A DNA stretch of 64,000 bases from Sporothrix humicola. Its lineage: Eukaryota; Ascomycota; Sordariomycetes; Ophiostomatales; Ophiostomataceae. The DNA lies in NCBI GenBank assembly GCA_021396245.1, contig WNYE01000079.1, forward strand, positions 62,001 through 126,000, given 5' to 3'. Under the pieces are notes generated by a model. That model was not told where the DNA came from and searched no databases. It saw only the letters and a list, made by a program, of their open reading frames with translations. The position numbers were made by a program, and so were the translations under genes. Positions 43,456-55,000 of the stretch are shown here, one piece after another. Within the stretch, counting starts at the first letter, position 1; every line of letters starts with the position of its first letter.

Positions 43456-46400
43456 CTAGTTGCCGGTGATTTTGCGCCACCAGCTACTGCGCGGTGTGGT
43501 GTCCATGAAGACAGGGTCTTGCTGGCCGTTGCGGCCATCGCTGCCATCAGAGCCACCACGGCCAGCACGGTCGACACGTTCGCCGCGTTCACGTTCACGC
43601 CGTTCGCCACGCTCCCGATCGCGATAGTACTTGTCCTGGTCGCGTTCACGGGCACGCTCCTCACGACGGGCACGGCGGCGGCGGTCATCTTCAACTTCCG
43701 CTGCCGTCATTTCCCCATCGTAGTAGCGCTGGCTGGTGCGGCGGCGCTCCCGACGCTCACGGCGGGCAACAGCCTCGTCGTCAGGTGTGCTCCCATCGCC
43801 GGCGGCGGCGGCTGCAGCTGCAGCTGCAGCTGCCTCTTGTTCAGGCGGCGGTGGCGGGGCATCGGAGTGCTCTTTGACCCAGGAGGAAGTGCCAGAGTGC
43901 GGCCAGCTGGGCTTCGCTGCACTGCTGCGCTTTTCGCGACGTTCGCGGTCACCACGTGAGTAGACTTGGTAGTCTTCCGTGTCGGACTGTCTGCGCGACG
44001 TCTTGCCTTCCATGTCGCGGGACACACGGCGTTCGCTGCGGCGCCGTCTGCGCGCCTCATCGTCCTCGCGCTCGCTCTCCCGGGCGGCCTGTGCAGCAGC
44101 CTCGGCCTTGCGACGCTCACGGCGTGCAGCACGACGCGCTTCAGCATCGGCATCCTCAACCTGGCGCTCCATCTCGGCACGCTCGCGTTCCTTGCGGATA
44201 CGGCGACGTTCAGCGCGTTCGTAGTCAGCACGCTCGCGGTCAGCACGTTCGACAGCCTCGCGGTCTTGCGTAGCACGACGGTCGCTATCTTCGCGCATGC
44301 GCGCGCGGCGTTCGGCGCGTCGTGCCTCGCGCTCTTCTTGTCTGCGAGCTTCTTCGGCCTCTTCGTGTCTGCGGCGACGTTCGCGGCGTTCCTCGTCCTT
44401 TGCCCGTCTCGCTTCATCAGCGGCGCGGTCGGCAGCTTCCCTTTCGGCGCGCCGTGCGCGGCGCGCTTGGCGACGCGCTTCTTGATCCGCGTCCGTCATA
44501 TTGCCACCATCTTCCACATCAGTTGTCACGCCGCGTTCGCGACGACGGCTTCCGTTGGGTCGTGGCTCAGAGCGAGGGACGGGCGTCTCGGGAGCGGGAG
44601 CAGGGGTGGATCCGATCATGCCAAACAGGCCAGAAAATCCAGACCGTTTGACAGAGGCGGAGTTGGAGCGCTTGAGGGGTGTCGGAGTGAAATTGGCACT
44701 GTCGGTCATGACTTCGTCTTCTTCGTGGCGGCGGGCCTGTGAGAAAAAACGTGTCGTTAGTACGGGATTCTTTTCTCGGCGCTGCTTGCTTGTGTGTGAG
44801 GATTGAACTACCTTTGATCTGCGACGCTCCATTTTGTCGGGACTGGGGCCGTCGGCGCCGACACCAAGAATCTTGGCCGCCTTGGACGACATCTCAGCAG
44901 GCTCGGGCGGCGGCGAGATGATGCCATGCGACATGTCAACCGAGTTGCGCCGGGACGACTTGCCGCTGACGCTGTGTCTCTTTTCACGCGTCGAAGTGGA
45001 GCGCGACAGTGGCGGCGTGCTTGCGAACACGCTCTGGCGACGTAGCATCTTGGCAGGCGTCTCCTTGCTGCTGCTGCTCTTCTCCGGCTTCACAGCGCGA
45101 TCAGCCTTGTCGGATGCAGATGACTCTTTGGACGATGATGCCTTCTCTTCTCTGTCGCCAGACGATCTCTTGCTGCTGCTCTTGGACTCCCTCTTGGAGG
45201 AGCTTTGTCGCATTTCGCGGTCGCGAACCTTGCCAGAGGAGGGTGGCTGCGGTGTTGATGCAGACCACATGCCCCACGACGAGCCGCCATCGCGACTGAT
45301 CTTGGCGCGTTCCTTTTTGGCGGACTTGCTCTCGGGCGGTGGAGTCGGGGGGTCTTCGGGGACAGCGGGCGGAGCGGGAGGAGCCGGTGGAGGTGGCGGT
45401 GGGACAGCTTCAGCCTTGGACTTGGACTTGCTGGTGGTGCCCTTCTTTGACTTCTTGGTAGGCGCCATGTCTACAACAAGTTCGTCGTCGTGGCTTTGCT
45501 TGTTTGCGCTGTCGTCGGCGCCGTCATTTTCCTCGACAGAGAAACTGAGAGGCGACGTGAATGACCACCGCGACGTGCCCTTCTTTGTCGCAGGGGGCGG
45601 CGGTGGGGGAGTTGGTTCGGGCTCTTCTTCTACGACAATTTCCTTGTCCCTGGATTTGGACTTCTTCTTCTTCTCCTTTTCGGGCGCAGGAGGTGGTGGA
45701 GGAGGAGTGGGTTCGACTTCGATGGGAGGATCTTTGCTGCTGTCGTCGGCGATGGATTCGAAAATCTTGAGGCGATCAGAAATCTTGCCGCCAACCTTCT
45801 TGACTTTGGAGGAAGGCGCGGCAGCAGGCGGCGACGACGCGACAACCTCCCTGTCCTGATCCTTTTCTTTGGTCGCCTCCGTAACGACACCCTTGTCCTT
45901 ATCCTTTTTGGAGCTCTTGCTCTTCTTAGCGTCCTTTGTGGGTTCCAGAACCTTCGCTGACTCATCCGCGGCCGCTTCTGTAGCGTCGGCTGCAGCCGCT
46001 TTGGCGCTAGCGCTCGAACCCGCAGCATCAGGGCCCAGTGAGCTCTTGCTTTGGGTCATCTTCTTGGCTGTGCCCCAGAAACTGAAGGATTCGTTCTTTG
46101 GCGCCAGGATCTCCTCAACTTGTTCGGGGCTGAGGTTGATGAGGTCGTCTTCGAGATCTTTGAACAGGTCGTCGTCGTCATCGCCGTCCTTGCCCTTGGA
46201 TTTCTTGTCCTTGTCCTTCTTGCTGCTCTTCTTCTTGTCCTTGTCCTTGGATTCCTTGTCTTCCTTGGATTTGGATTTCGATTTGGACGACTTCTTGGCA
46301 GCCTCGGCAGCTTCAGCTTCTTCCCGCTCGCGCTCTGCTTGTTCTTCAGCCTCGCGTGCCGCTTGCTCCTCGGCCTCCTTGGCAGCGGCCTTCTCTGCAG

Positions 46401-49400
46401 CTTCTTCGGCGCGCTTGTCGAAGCTTTCGTTGAGTGTGTCGAGCTCACGCTGCTCCTTCTTGGTGAGCTTGCGGCCGCGATCCTTCTTGGACTGCAATGT
46501 CGCACGCTTCTCTTCTTCCTCGGCGATCTTGGCCTCCTCGGCCTCACGCGCAGCTTGTTCTTCGGCCTCGATGCGCGCCTTCTCCTCAGCCTCGCGCTGT
46601 GCTGCCTCTTCCGCCTCACGAGCAGCTTGCTCTTCGGCTTCGCGGGCAGCGGCTTCTTCAGCCTCCTTTGCTTCCTGGGCTTCTTTCTTGGCCTTCTCCT
46701 TCTCGGCCTTCTTCTTCTCCTTTTCGAGCTTCTCCTGCTCCTTCTTGGTCAACTTTGGCTCTTTCTTCTTCTCCTTCTCTTTCTCCTTTTCCTCTTCCTC
46801 CTCCTTCTTCTTGTCCTTCTTCGACTTCTTGATGGGCACCTCATCCCAAGCGTTGTCTTCATCCGGTGGGGCCTCTTCCTCCGGCGGTGGGGGTGTCGGC
46901 TCGCGTGGCGGTGGGTCGGGCTCGGCCTTGGTGAGCTTGCCCTTCTTCTTCTTTTTGGTCGTCATGCCCCACTCGTCTTCGGGTTCTTTGGCAGGTTCCT
47001 CAACGACAGGCTCTTCCTTGCCAGACTTCTTCTTCTTGGAAGAAGAGCCCCAGCCGCCCCAGAAGTCATTGTTCTCTTCTTCGGCTGGCGGCTCCTCGGC
47101 GGGGATGTCTTTGGTGCTGTCCTCGCCCTTCTTCTTCTTCTTGTCTGCTTTTCCAGAAGAACCAAGGCTGTCGAAAAAGTCAAAATCGTCGTCTTTCTTC
47201 TCCGGGGGCGGGTCGTCAGCCTTCTCAGGCTCGCCCCAGATGTCGGCCTTCTTGGATTTCTTGGATTTTTTGGTCGTCGTGCCCCAGTTCATCCAGTCGT
47301 CGTCAGCAGCCGGAGGAGGATCGTCGGCGGGCTTGACAGAAGCATTGTCGCCGTTCGTAGAAGCATCGTCCTTGCCCTTCTTTTTCTTGTCCTTCTTCGT
47401 AGTGGTGCCCCACGTGTCCCAAGTGTTATCTTCAGCGGGCTTGTCGTTGAAAGTGTCGTCGATGTTGGCAAAAATGTCGTCCTTGGCGGCGGCAGCCTCA
47501 GCCTTCTTTTTCTTCTTGTCCTTCTTGGAAGTTGAGAAGCCCCATGGATCATCTTCCTCCTTCTTCTCCGGCTCGGGCTCGGGTTCAGGCTCCGGGGCTG
47601 GCTCAGGCTCAGGCTCGACAATGGCATTCTTCTTCTTCTTTTTGTCCTTCTTGGAAAGACTGAAGCCCCAAGCATCCTCTTCGGGCTCAGCCTTGGCAGG
47701 TTCTTCCTTGACTGGCTCTGGCTCCGGCTCGGGTTCAAAGACGATGGCGTTCTTCTTCTTTTTCTTGTCCTTCTTCGAAGTGGAGAAGCCCCAAGGGTCC
47801 TCTTCCTCTTTCTTTTCAGGGACCGGCTCGGGTTCAGGCTCGGGCTCAGGAACTGGCTCAGGCTCAGGTTCAGGCTCGACGACTGCGGCTTTGCCCTTCT
47901 TCTTCTTGTCTTTCTTAGAGGTGACAGTGAAGCCCCATGCATCTGCTTCAGGCTCAGCCTTGGGCGGCTCCTCCTTGACAGGCTCTGGCTCGGGCTCAGG
48001 CTCAACCAGAAGGGCATTCTTCTTCTTCTTCTTGTCTTTCTTGGAAGTAGAAAAGCCCCAAGGGTCCTCCTCGACCTTCTTCTCTGGCTCTGGTTCGGGC
48101 TCGGGTTCAGGCTCTGGTTCCGGCTCGGGCTCAGGCTCGGGTTCTTTGACAGGCTCGACGACAGCATCCTTCTTGCCCTTCTTCTTAGACTTCTTCGTGG
48201 TCGTGCCCCAAGCACCCCAGGGATCGTCCTCGGGCTTCTTCTCGGGCTCCGGCTCCGGCACGGGTTCTGGCTCGGGCTCAGGAGCAGGAGGATCTGGTAC
48301 GACAACGGCGGCGGCGGTGGCACCCTTCTTCTTTTTCTTGTCTTTCTTGGAAGTGGTGGTGGCGAAGCCCCATGGGTCTTCCTCGACCTTCTTTTCCGGT
48401 TCAGGTTCGGGAACAGGCTCGGGTTCAGGCTCGGGCTTGGGCTCTTCCTTGACAGGCTCGACTATGGCGTCCTTCTTGCCTTTCTTCTTCTTCTTGGTGG
48501 TTGTCACACCCCAGCCAAAATCGTCTTCAACCTTCTTTGGCTCGGGTTCCGGCTCTGGCTCAGGCTCTGGCTCCGGCTCTGGTTCTGGCTCCGGCTCAGG
48601 TTCAGGCTCCTTGAGCTTCTTGGTTGCAGACGCCCAAATGCTGGAGAAGCCCCAGCCCTTGGAAGGAGCAGGCTCGGGCTCTGCCTTCTTCTTGGTTTTT
48701 GAGCCCCAAGACAGACCCCAGTCATCCTCCTCCTCAGCAGGCGGCTCGGTTTCGGGCTCAGGAACTGGCTCGGGCTCTGGCTCGGGTTCGACGACCTTGC
48801 CCTTCTTCTTCTTGGACTTCTTGGTGGAGAAGCCCCAGGGGTCTTCTTCTGGCTCAGCCTTGGGCTCTTCCTTGACAGGCTCAGGTGCTGGCGGCTCAGG
48901 TTCCGGCTCGGGTTCTTTGACAGGCTCAGCGATAGCTCCCTTCTTCTTTTTCTTGTCTTTCTTAGAAGTAGAGACGCTGAATCCCCAAGGGTCCTCCTCG
49001 ACCTTCTTCTCCGGTTCCGGTTCCGGTTCCGGCTCAGGCTCCTTGACAGGCTCAGGCTCGGGAACAACGGCGCCCTTCTTTTTCTTCTTGTCTTTCTTAG
49101 AAGTAGAAACGCTGAATCCCCAAGGGTCTTCTTCCACCTTCTTCTCTGGCTCCGCCTTGGCGTCTGTCTTGATGGTGACAAAGGAGGGGAACATGGAATC
49201 GGCGGCGTGCTGAGCTTCTTCTTCGGCGGGCTTTTCCGGCTCGGGCTCGGGCTCAGCAGCCTTGGCACCCTTCTTCTTCTTCTTGCCGGTGACGGTGGTA
49301 CCCCAGCCGAAATCAAAGTCGTCGGTCTTGGGTTCCTCAGCAGGAGGCGGCGGTGCCTCAACAACTTCCTCAACCACGTCGGCCTTCTTCTTCTTGGTCT

Positions 49401-52065
49401 TCTTGCTGCCGAAAAAGTCAAAGTCGTCGTCAAAGGAGGTGGTGGCCTTGACAGGCTCGGGCTCTGGCTCAGGCTCCGGTTCAGGGATCGGATCCGGCTC
49501 CTTTGCGGCAGCCTTGCCCTTCTTCTTCTTTTTGGTCGTGATGCCCCAGCCGAATTCGTCTTCGACTTTCTTCTCCTGTTCCGGCTCAGGTTCAGGCACA
49601 GGCTCGGGCTCGGGCTCAGGCTTTTCGTCCTTCTTCTTCTTGGTAGTCTTCTTGCCAAGGCCCCAGACATCCCAACTGGACTCCTCCTCCTTCACGGGCT
49701 CGGGCTCCTTGACTGGCTCGGGCTCGGGTTCAGGGGGATCAAAGATGCTGCTGGAAACATTGTTCTTGCCGACCTTCTTCTTGGCCTTCTTTGAGGTGGC
49801 CATGCCCCAGAAGTCGTCGGCGGCAGGAGCAGGTTCGGGCTCTTTGGGAGGCGGCTCTTCGACCTTGGGCTCTTCGGGGACAGGGTCGTCAAAAAAGGAG
49901 GCGGTGGCACCCTTCTTCTTTTTCTTGTCCTTCTTGCTGGATGCCGGGGAGAACCAATCTTCTTCAGGCGCCTTCTCGGCGGGCTTTTCGGGCTCAGGCT
50001 CGGGCTCGGGATCCTTGGCCTTCTTCTTCTTGCTGCCGATGGTGCCCCATTCGCCCCAGGCGTTGTCATCCTCCTTTTTCTCTTCGACTGGGTCGTCGTC
50101 GCCCCAGAAGCCGGTCTTCTTCTTCTTGGTGTCCTTCTTGTTACCAAAGCTGAAACCAAAGCCGTCGTCCTTCTTGTCGTCTTCGGCAGGAGGAGCCTCC
50201 TCGGCAGGCTCTTCCTCGCCAAAAGAGCCAAATGTCAAGGTCTGCTTCGTCTTCTTCTTTGGTTTGGGGCGGTTGATACTCCAGGGGTTGGCGTCTTCCT
50301 CTTCCTTTTTCTCTTCAACGGCCGGCGCGGATTTTTCCTCTGCCTTGCTGCCGAAGCCCCATGCAGAGCCAGTGTTCCATGAATTGCCCCATGTGCCAAA
50401 GGATTGTGTTGTTTTTGTGGTCGAAGAATTGCCTATACTGAAGTCGAGCGCCGGTGCTGTGCTGTCAAGTTTGATTTCGTGAAAGGCGTCAAATGTATCG
50501 CCTGCCGGTTTGATGTCTGGGAGAAGGTCATCGAACTTGGAGGATGCTTTCTTGTCGTCGTCATCGAGTGAGAAAAGGTTGGTCTTCTTGCCCTTCTTCT
50601 TACCGCCAACAGCAGTAAAGTCGCCCCAGGCGTCGTCGGCGGGCTTATCGTCCTTCTTTTCGTCGCCGCCATCGCCAGAGCCACCGCCGGCACCGCCACT
50701 GCCAGTGTCCTTGTTGGTCTGGTCCCCGGCGTCCTCCTTCTTCTCGCCTTCGTCGCCACCACCGCCACCGTTATTGTTGTTGCCGGCGTCCGCCCAGTTG
50801 AACTGCTGAGCCGGTGCCTTCTTCTTCTTCTTTGCTGCTTGCCAGAAGCCGTCGGTGGAGGAAAAATCAATAAAGTTCATGCTGGGGTCGGTGAAAAGGT
50901 CGGCAGAGTCTTGTTTGCGGCCTGGGCGACGAGAGCCGTCTGCTGCTGGGGCTTCGCTGATGGGCCTGTCGGAAGGAGAATTGCGTCGGTTCGGGCTTGA
51001 ATCAATCTGGTGAGGGTCGAGAAGGGGTCCGTCGTCCGGTGTAGGGGGCTCGGATTCGCGAGGAGTACGCGGGTCATGCGCCCATTTCGGGGAGACGCTT
51101 GGTACAATGAGGCGAGAGATGTATGACCGCTCTTTTGGAAGTGAGCGGTTGGTTGTCGCAAAGTTGCTCTTGATCGCACAATGATGTCAGTAAACATAAA
51201 TTAGAAGAGAAAAAGAGTGATGCGCATGCGATCTATGGACACGTAGATGCGATCAAGGAGAAGGAAGGGGCAATTGCGATCTGGGGTAACGTGCCGCAGC
51301 GCGTGAGATGAGATTAATGCGATGCGTCCAGAGCGCGTGCCAGCACTCCAGCCACTCTGACGATGGCTGGCCTAAAGGACGGGGGGGAAATGAAGACTGA
51401 GGGGAAACATCCTTGTATTCTCCGAACCGCCCGCCACACTAGACTCAACAACCCCCTCCTCTTGCTGAGTGTCGCAATACAGGAAGCCTGGCATGGCAAA
51501 GAATGTTTCCAGAAAAGGTGTAGTTGGTAAAACCCAAAGCAGATGTAAATGATATGAAAGAAAACAGATCGAGATACACACTGGGTGGAGACTGCAACAC
51601 CAGACATCAACTCCAACCACAAGTCGAAAAGTAACACAACCACCGCCTGAGTACAGCGATCTCGTGTTTGAGACGACAAACAACGCGATCATGACCCGTA
51701 TTCAATATCGAGTTTTACCATAGAACAGTTAGCCGGTTCAGATGAACACAGCTCTCCGCCCAGTGTGACAAGACATAATAGTGGGAAACGTAGAAACAGA
51801 AGAAACAGAAATTAGAAGGACGACGAAAAGATCAACTCACCCTTAGTTGGAGCCATGCTAGGGATATGGTATGAAAGCGCAAGCGCAGGTCTTCGGGCGA
51901 CCATGGCAAGCTGTTGTGAATGTCGATGTCGGTGTAGGTAGCTGCATTTCTATCATCCCACCCAGTCGTCCTCGTCCCAAGGTGGATTGTCGTTTCGCAG
52001 GCGTACCCGGCGCTTTTTATTGCTGCGCTGTCGGGGCGCGACGTCAGAAGATTGGCCGCGGCCAT
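43456..52065 (-). CDS. giant disordered protein with about 30 W-G/poly-Lys modules and Glu-Pro spacers
   Basis: Proposed three exons, complement(51841..52065), complement(44812..51168) and complement(43456..44736), giving about 2,620 residues. I do not recognise a named family. Exon 1 starts in a CACAATGGC context and ends SLAWLQLR; exon 2 opens SNFATTNRSLPKERS and runs without stop through MNFIDFSSTDGFW. Residues about 250-1527 carry roughly 31 modules of the type acidic-DPWGFSTSKKDKKKKK, spaced about 40 residues and separated by Glu-Pro runs. A Glu/Lys/Ala-rich probable coiled coil (about 1527-1710, EEQAAREAEEA) follows, then a Lys/Ser/Pro-rich region. The C-terminus is Arg/Glu-rich (ARRQARRARRERE), has a 12-Ala run, and ends SSWWRKITGN. 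Many basic clusters could serve as nuclear signals. Hexanucleotide units are synonymously diverged, so the protein pattern seems selected. The 3' exons are firm; the first exon and the 672-nt intron are my inference. Confidence 0.75.
44737..44811 (-). other. 75-nt stop-free intron in the giant gene
   Basis: AAAG|GTAGTT donor, GTACTAACGAC branch and TTTTTTCTCACAG acceptor. The length is a multiple of three and contains no in-frame stop, so retention would add 25 residues (starting VVQSSHTSK) without a frameshift. The branch site and polypyrimidine tract make this a real intron. Confidence 0.88.
46812..50640 (-). repeat. coding array of W-G/K modules with degenerate Glu-Pro hexanucleotides
   Basis: Roughly 31 copies of a 35-45-codon unit: an acidic Glu-Pro stretch, a Trp (mostly DPWGF, also FGWG, DFFG, DAWG), a short Ser/Thr spacer and a Lys block. 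The Glu-Pro part is written in interchangeable hexamers (GAGCCC/GAACCT/GAGCCT/GAGCCA), so copies are well diverged at synonymous sites. A few modules have Phe in place of Trp. Confidence 0.9.
51169..51840 (-). other. proposed 672-nt intron in the giant gene
   Basis: AGG|GTGAGT donor at 51840, TTTACTGACATC branch and ATCAAG acceptor at 51169. Both flanking frames are phase 0 and read continuously (SLAWLQLR to SNFATTNRS). It is about ten times longer than the other introns here, so an internal small exon cannot be excluded. Confidence 0.55.
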
Positions 52066-55000
52066 TGTGGTTGTCTTGCAGGCTGACGGTACGCTGGGAA
52101 GCAGATGTCAAACTCATGGACGCAATAGGGAAACGAGAGCCGGCACGACTCGACGTATAACAGCGAAAGCGAGCAGGTATATGGGAGGAGGTGGAGCGAA
52201 CGGCGGAGGTTGGTGGTGGGTTCGCAGTTCGTGGTCGCAAAACAGCGGAATGGTGTCGTCGTACTTCAAGGTTGTCGAAAACGTTGCGATAAGATGTCGT
52301 CGGGTCCGGCCTATATGTTAATGAAATCAAAACAGGTGAGGTGCAAACAAAAAGAAATGGGACAGAAAAAATAGGCGCTACAGGCAAATAATCGATGAAG
52401 ATAAGAAAAGGAGATAAAATGGAAAGTACGCAACAAAACAAAGAAGGGAGTGAATCTAAGGGAGACACTCTTAGAAAAATCAAAAGCAGTAGGGAAAGGG
52501 GGATCAGGGAAGGGGCAATGTTGAGAGTCGGTGTGAGTGTCTGCGATGCGGTTGGCTAGAAGAAAAAAAAGTCAAAGTCAGTTCTGATTTGCGGAAACGG
52601 CTGCAGCACTCCTATTTGAAGAGGCTGTCTGTCTGTTTATGCTTCCTGTCCGTCTATTCTGTCTGGTCTGGACATCTCCCTTTTTTTGGATGCAGCTGCA
52701 AGGGCAGGCGGGCTGAAGATCTGGCTGGGAAGGGGTGGGGAGAACAGGATTGGTGCTTGCGTGTGTGCGTGAGATGTAGTAGGAGGGGTGATATGGGATG
52801 TGAGAGGGCCGTGTGAGGGAGGCGAGAGGAGCATAGAGGCAGCAGGAGATGGTGGAGGGAGGGAAACGAAGGAGACAGGCCAGATGGACAAGCCATGAGG
52901 GTGACCCTGTACGACACGACTTGCCGCGAAGGATAAGACGACAAGATGCAGAGAGCGATATGGTAGAGAGATCAAAAAAAGAAACAAAAAAGGACGTATG
53001 AGTGCAATGCAGACGAGGGGAAAATGAGCCAAATTGTGACCCAACAGAAGAAGGCTGAAGGGAGGGGCAAAGGTGACGATGGGAATGTGAGAGCCCGGTT
53101 GAAGAGAATACTAGTAGATCGATCGCAAGTGTACTTTCAAGACATACTCGAAGGACGGTAAGTAGTCTCAAAAGGGAAAACGCGGCTCATGCAAAAATGG
53201 TTGAAATGGGAGTCGCGAAACGTTGGTCATGCGCGCAGGTAAGAAAACATAGGAGGGGGACCCCAGACATGAAAATCCAGTTTATCGGTGATGGAGGGGA
53301 GAGGGCAACCAGAAAAATAAAAGACGAGTGAATAGAACGGACAAGCAGGATTGGGTGACGGGAAAGGGGCGCGAAAGGTGTGGGTGGTGTAGTATTCAAA
53401 GACTTGTTCGCCGACGCACTTTGTTCAGAGAAGAGAAGGAGAAAGCATGACATAAAAGAGAGGGAGACACGGGCAGGACAGACAGACAGACGGAGCAAGA
53501 TGGGACGGAAGCTGTGCGCAAAGGAAGCGTGCGAAACAGAAGGGGAATATGAGATCACATACCAAAACAGCGTGCTTGTCGTCTGATGTTTGCCGGGTGT
53601 ATCTTGAGAGGTCCGGAGCCTGCTGTGATCTCGTCGAGACACAGAGGAATGCGATGCAGGAGGGAAAAGAAAGAAAGAATAGTGAGGTGCAGATGCTGCA
53701 GCAAAGCGAAGCAGCAACTACAACAACACCACAAGGCGAGCGAGGACAAGAGAGGCCCGTCAGGCTCAGGCCAAAAACGGACGGATCGGGAGAGGCAAGC
53801 GACAAAAAACGGATATGTCGAGCACCGCTGGAGCCGTCGGTTGGCTGCTGATCGTGGGAGTGGACGACTACTGGACTACTGCACGAATGCTGCAGGGTAG
53901 CGGGCAATGGGAGTGTGAGAGGGTCGTCGGTTTTTGCAGTGGTGAGGTGGTAGACAAGCTCGATGACGCCCGTCTACTTTTCGTCTGTTTTCTTTGGGGG
54001 AAATTTCGCCTATGTCGTCGTTTTCGCGAAATCGCAGTAATGAGCTTTCCGGGGTGCGTCGTCTTCCGTGAGACGCGGGTTTCTCTTCGGGTTCGTATCC
54101 GCGCGGTCGTCGTCTTTTTTGGTCGTCTGTTTCCCGGAATGGGAGATGTTGTGGAAGAGAAAAGAGAGAGAAAAGATCACAACTGAGAGAGGGAGAAAAA
54201 AAAAGTAAGGAACCCGCATTGATGGGCGGAAACTGGGGATGGCTGGGAAAGGGCCCGCGATTGGCACCTGCTGCCGTTGGTGGGTGCTCTTTCTGGTGCT
54301 GGAAGGGGTTTTCCCTATTATTTTTATTTACTTTAATTTTTCTGGGGCTTGGGATAATACTGGGGGTGTGCAGTGTTGCGTAACGAACGGTCAACCATCA
54401 CACCTTCTGTTCACACAGGAGGTGACGAGAATCAAATAAAAAGGGAAAGAGTACAAGTCGAGGAAGGAGAGAACCCCTCGAGCCTCTTGTCAAGAAGCAG
54501 CCTCGCACACCCTCTTTCCTTGTGTGTTCCAAGACATCACCGCAGGGAGAGAAAACTTGTCGGATGACCCGCCGTTTTTGTGGTTGATGGTTGCCGTTTA
54601 TGGATGTCCTCTCTCCTGCTCCTTCCCAGTGTTGAATCTTTGCGCAGATCGCGCCTGCCCAGTCTCACCAGTCTAACCGCCTGGGGAACAGAGGGCGACA
54701 TCACTTTGCCTACTTTTCTTTTCTTTTCTTTCCAACAGGAAGGGTCGACCGACGTATTTACTATGTAAGGAAGCCGCGACTGGGCAAAAAGTGGACTGCA
54801 CCCTTGCACACTGGGCTGTGATTTCTCCCTGGGGCAGTGGATGGGGGCAACGATTGGACGCAGACCGCCCTGACATCGGGCGACAGCGACGCCATTTAAT
54901 CTGGCGCTCACGTTGTTATGGGCAGGCGCAAACAGGGCTCTTGCCTCGTTTTTTTTTTTTAGTTTTCTAGCTTTGCATGTGTTTAATTGCATCCCATGGC

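Noticed and set aside
46051..47535. 494-codon plus-strand frame, Leu-rich
   Set aside because: Antisense of the Glu/Lys-rich coding region. Leu/Phe richness is the complement of Lys/Glu codons, not a membrane protein.
45869..49213. 1,114-codon plus-strand open frame with Gly-Ser repeats
   Set aside because: It is the exact antisense of the W-G/K repeat array. Glu-Pro and Lys codons read backwards give Gly-Ser and Phe/Leu without stops, so the frame is a by-product of codon composition.
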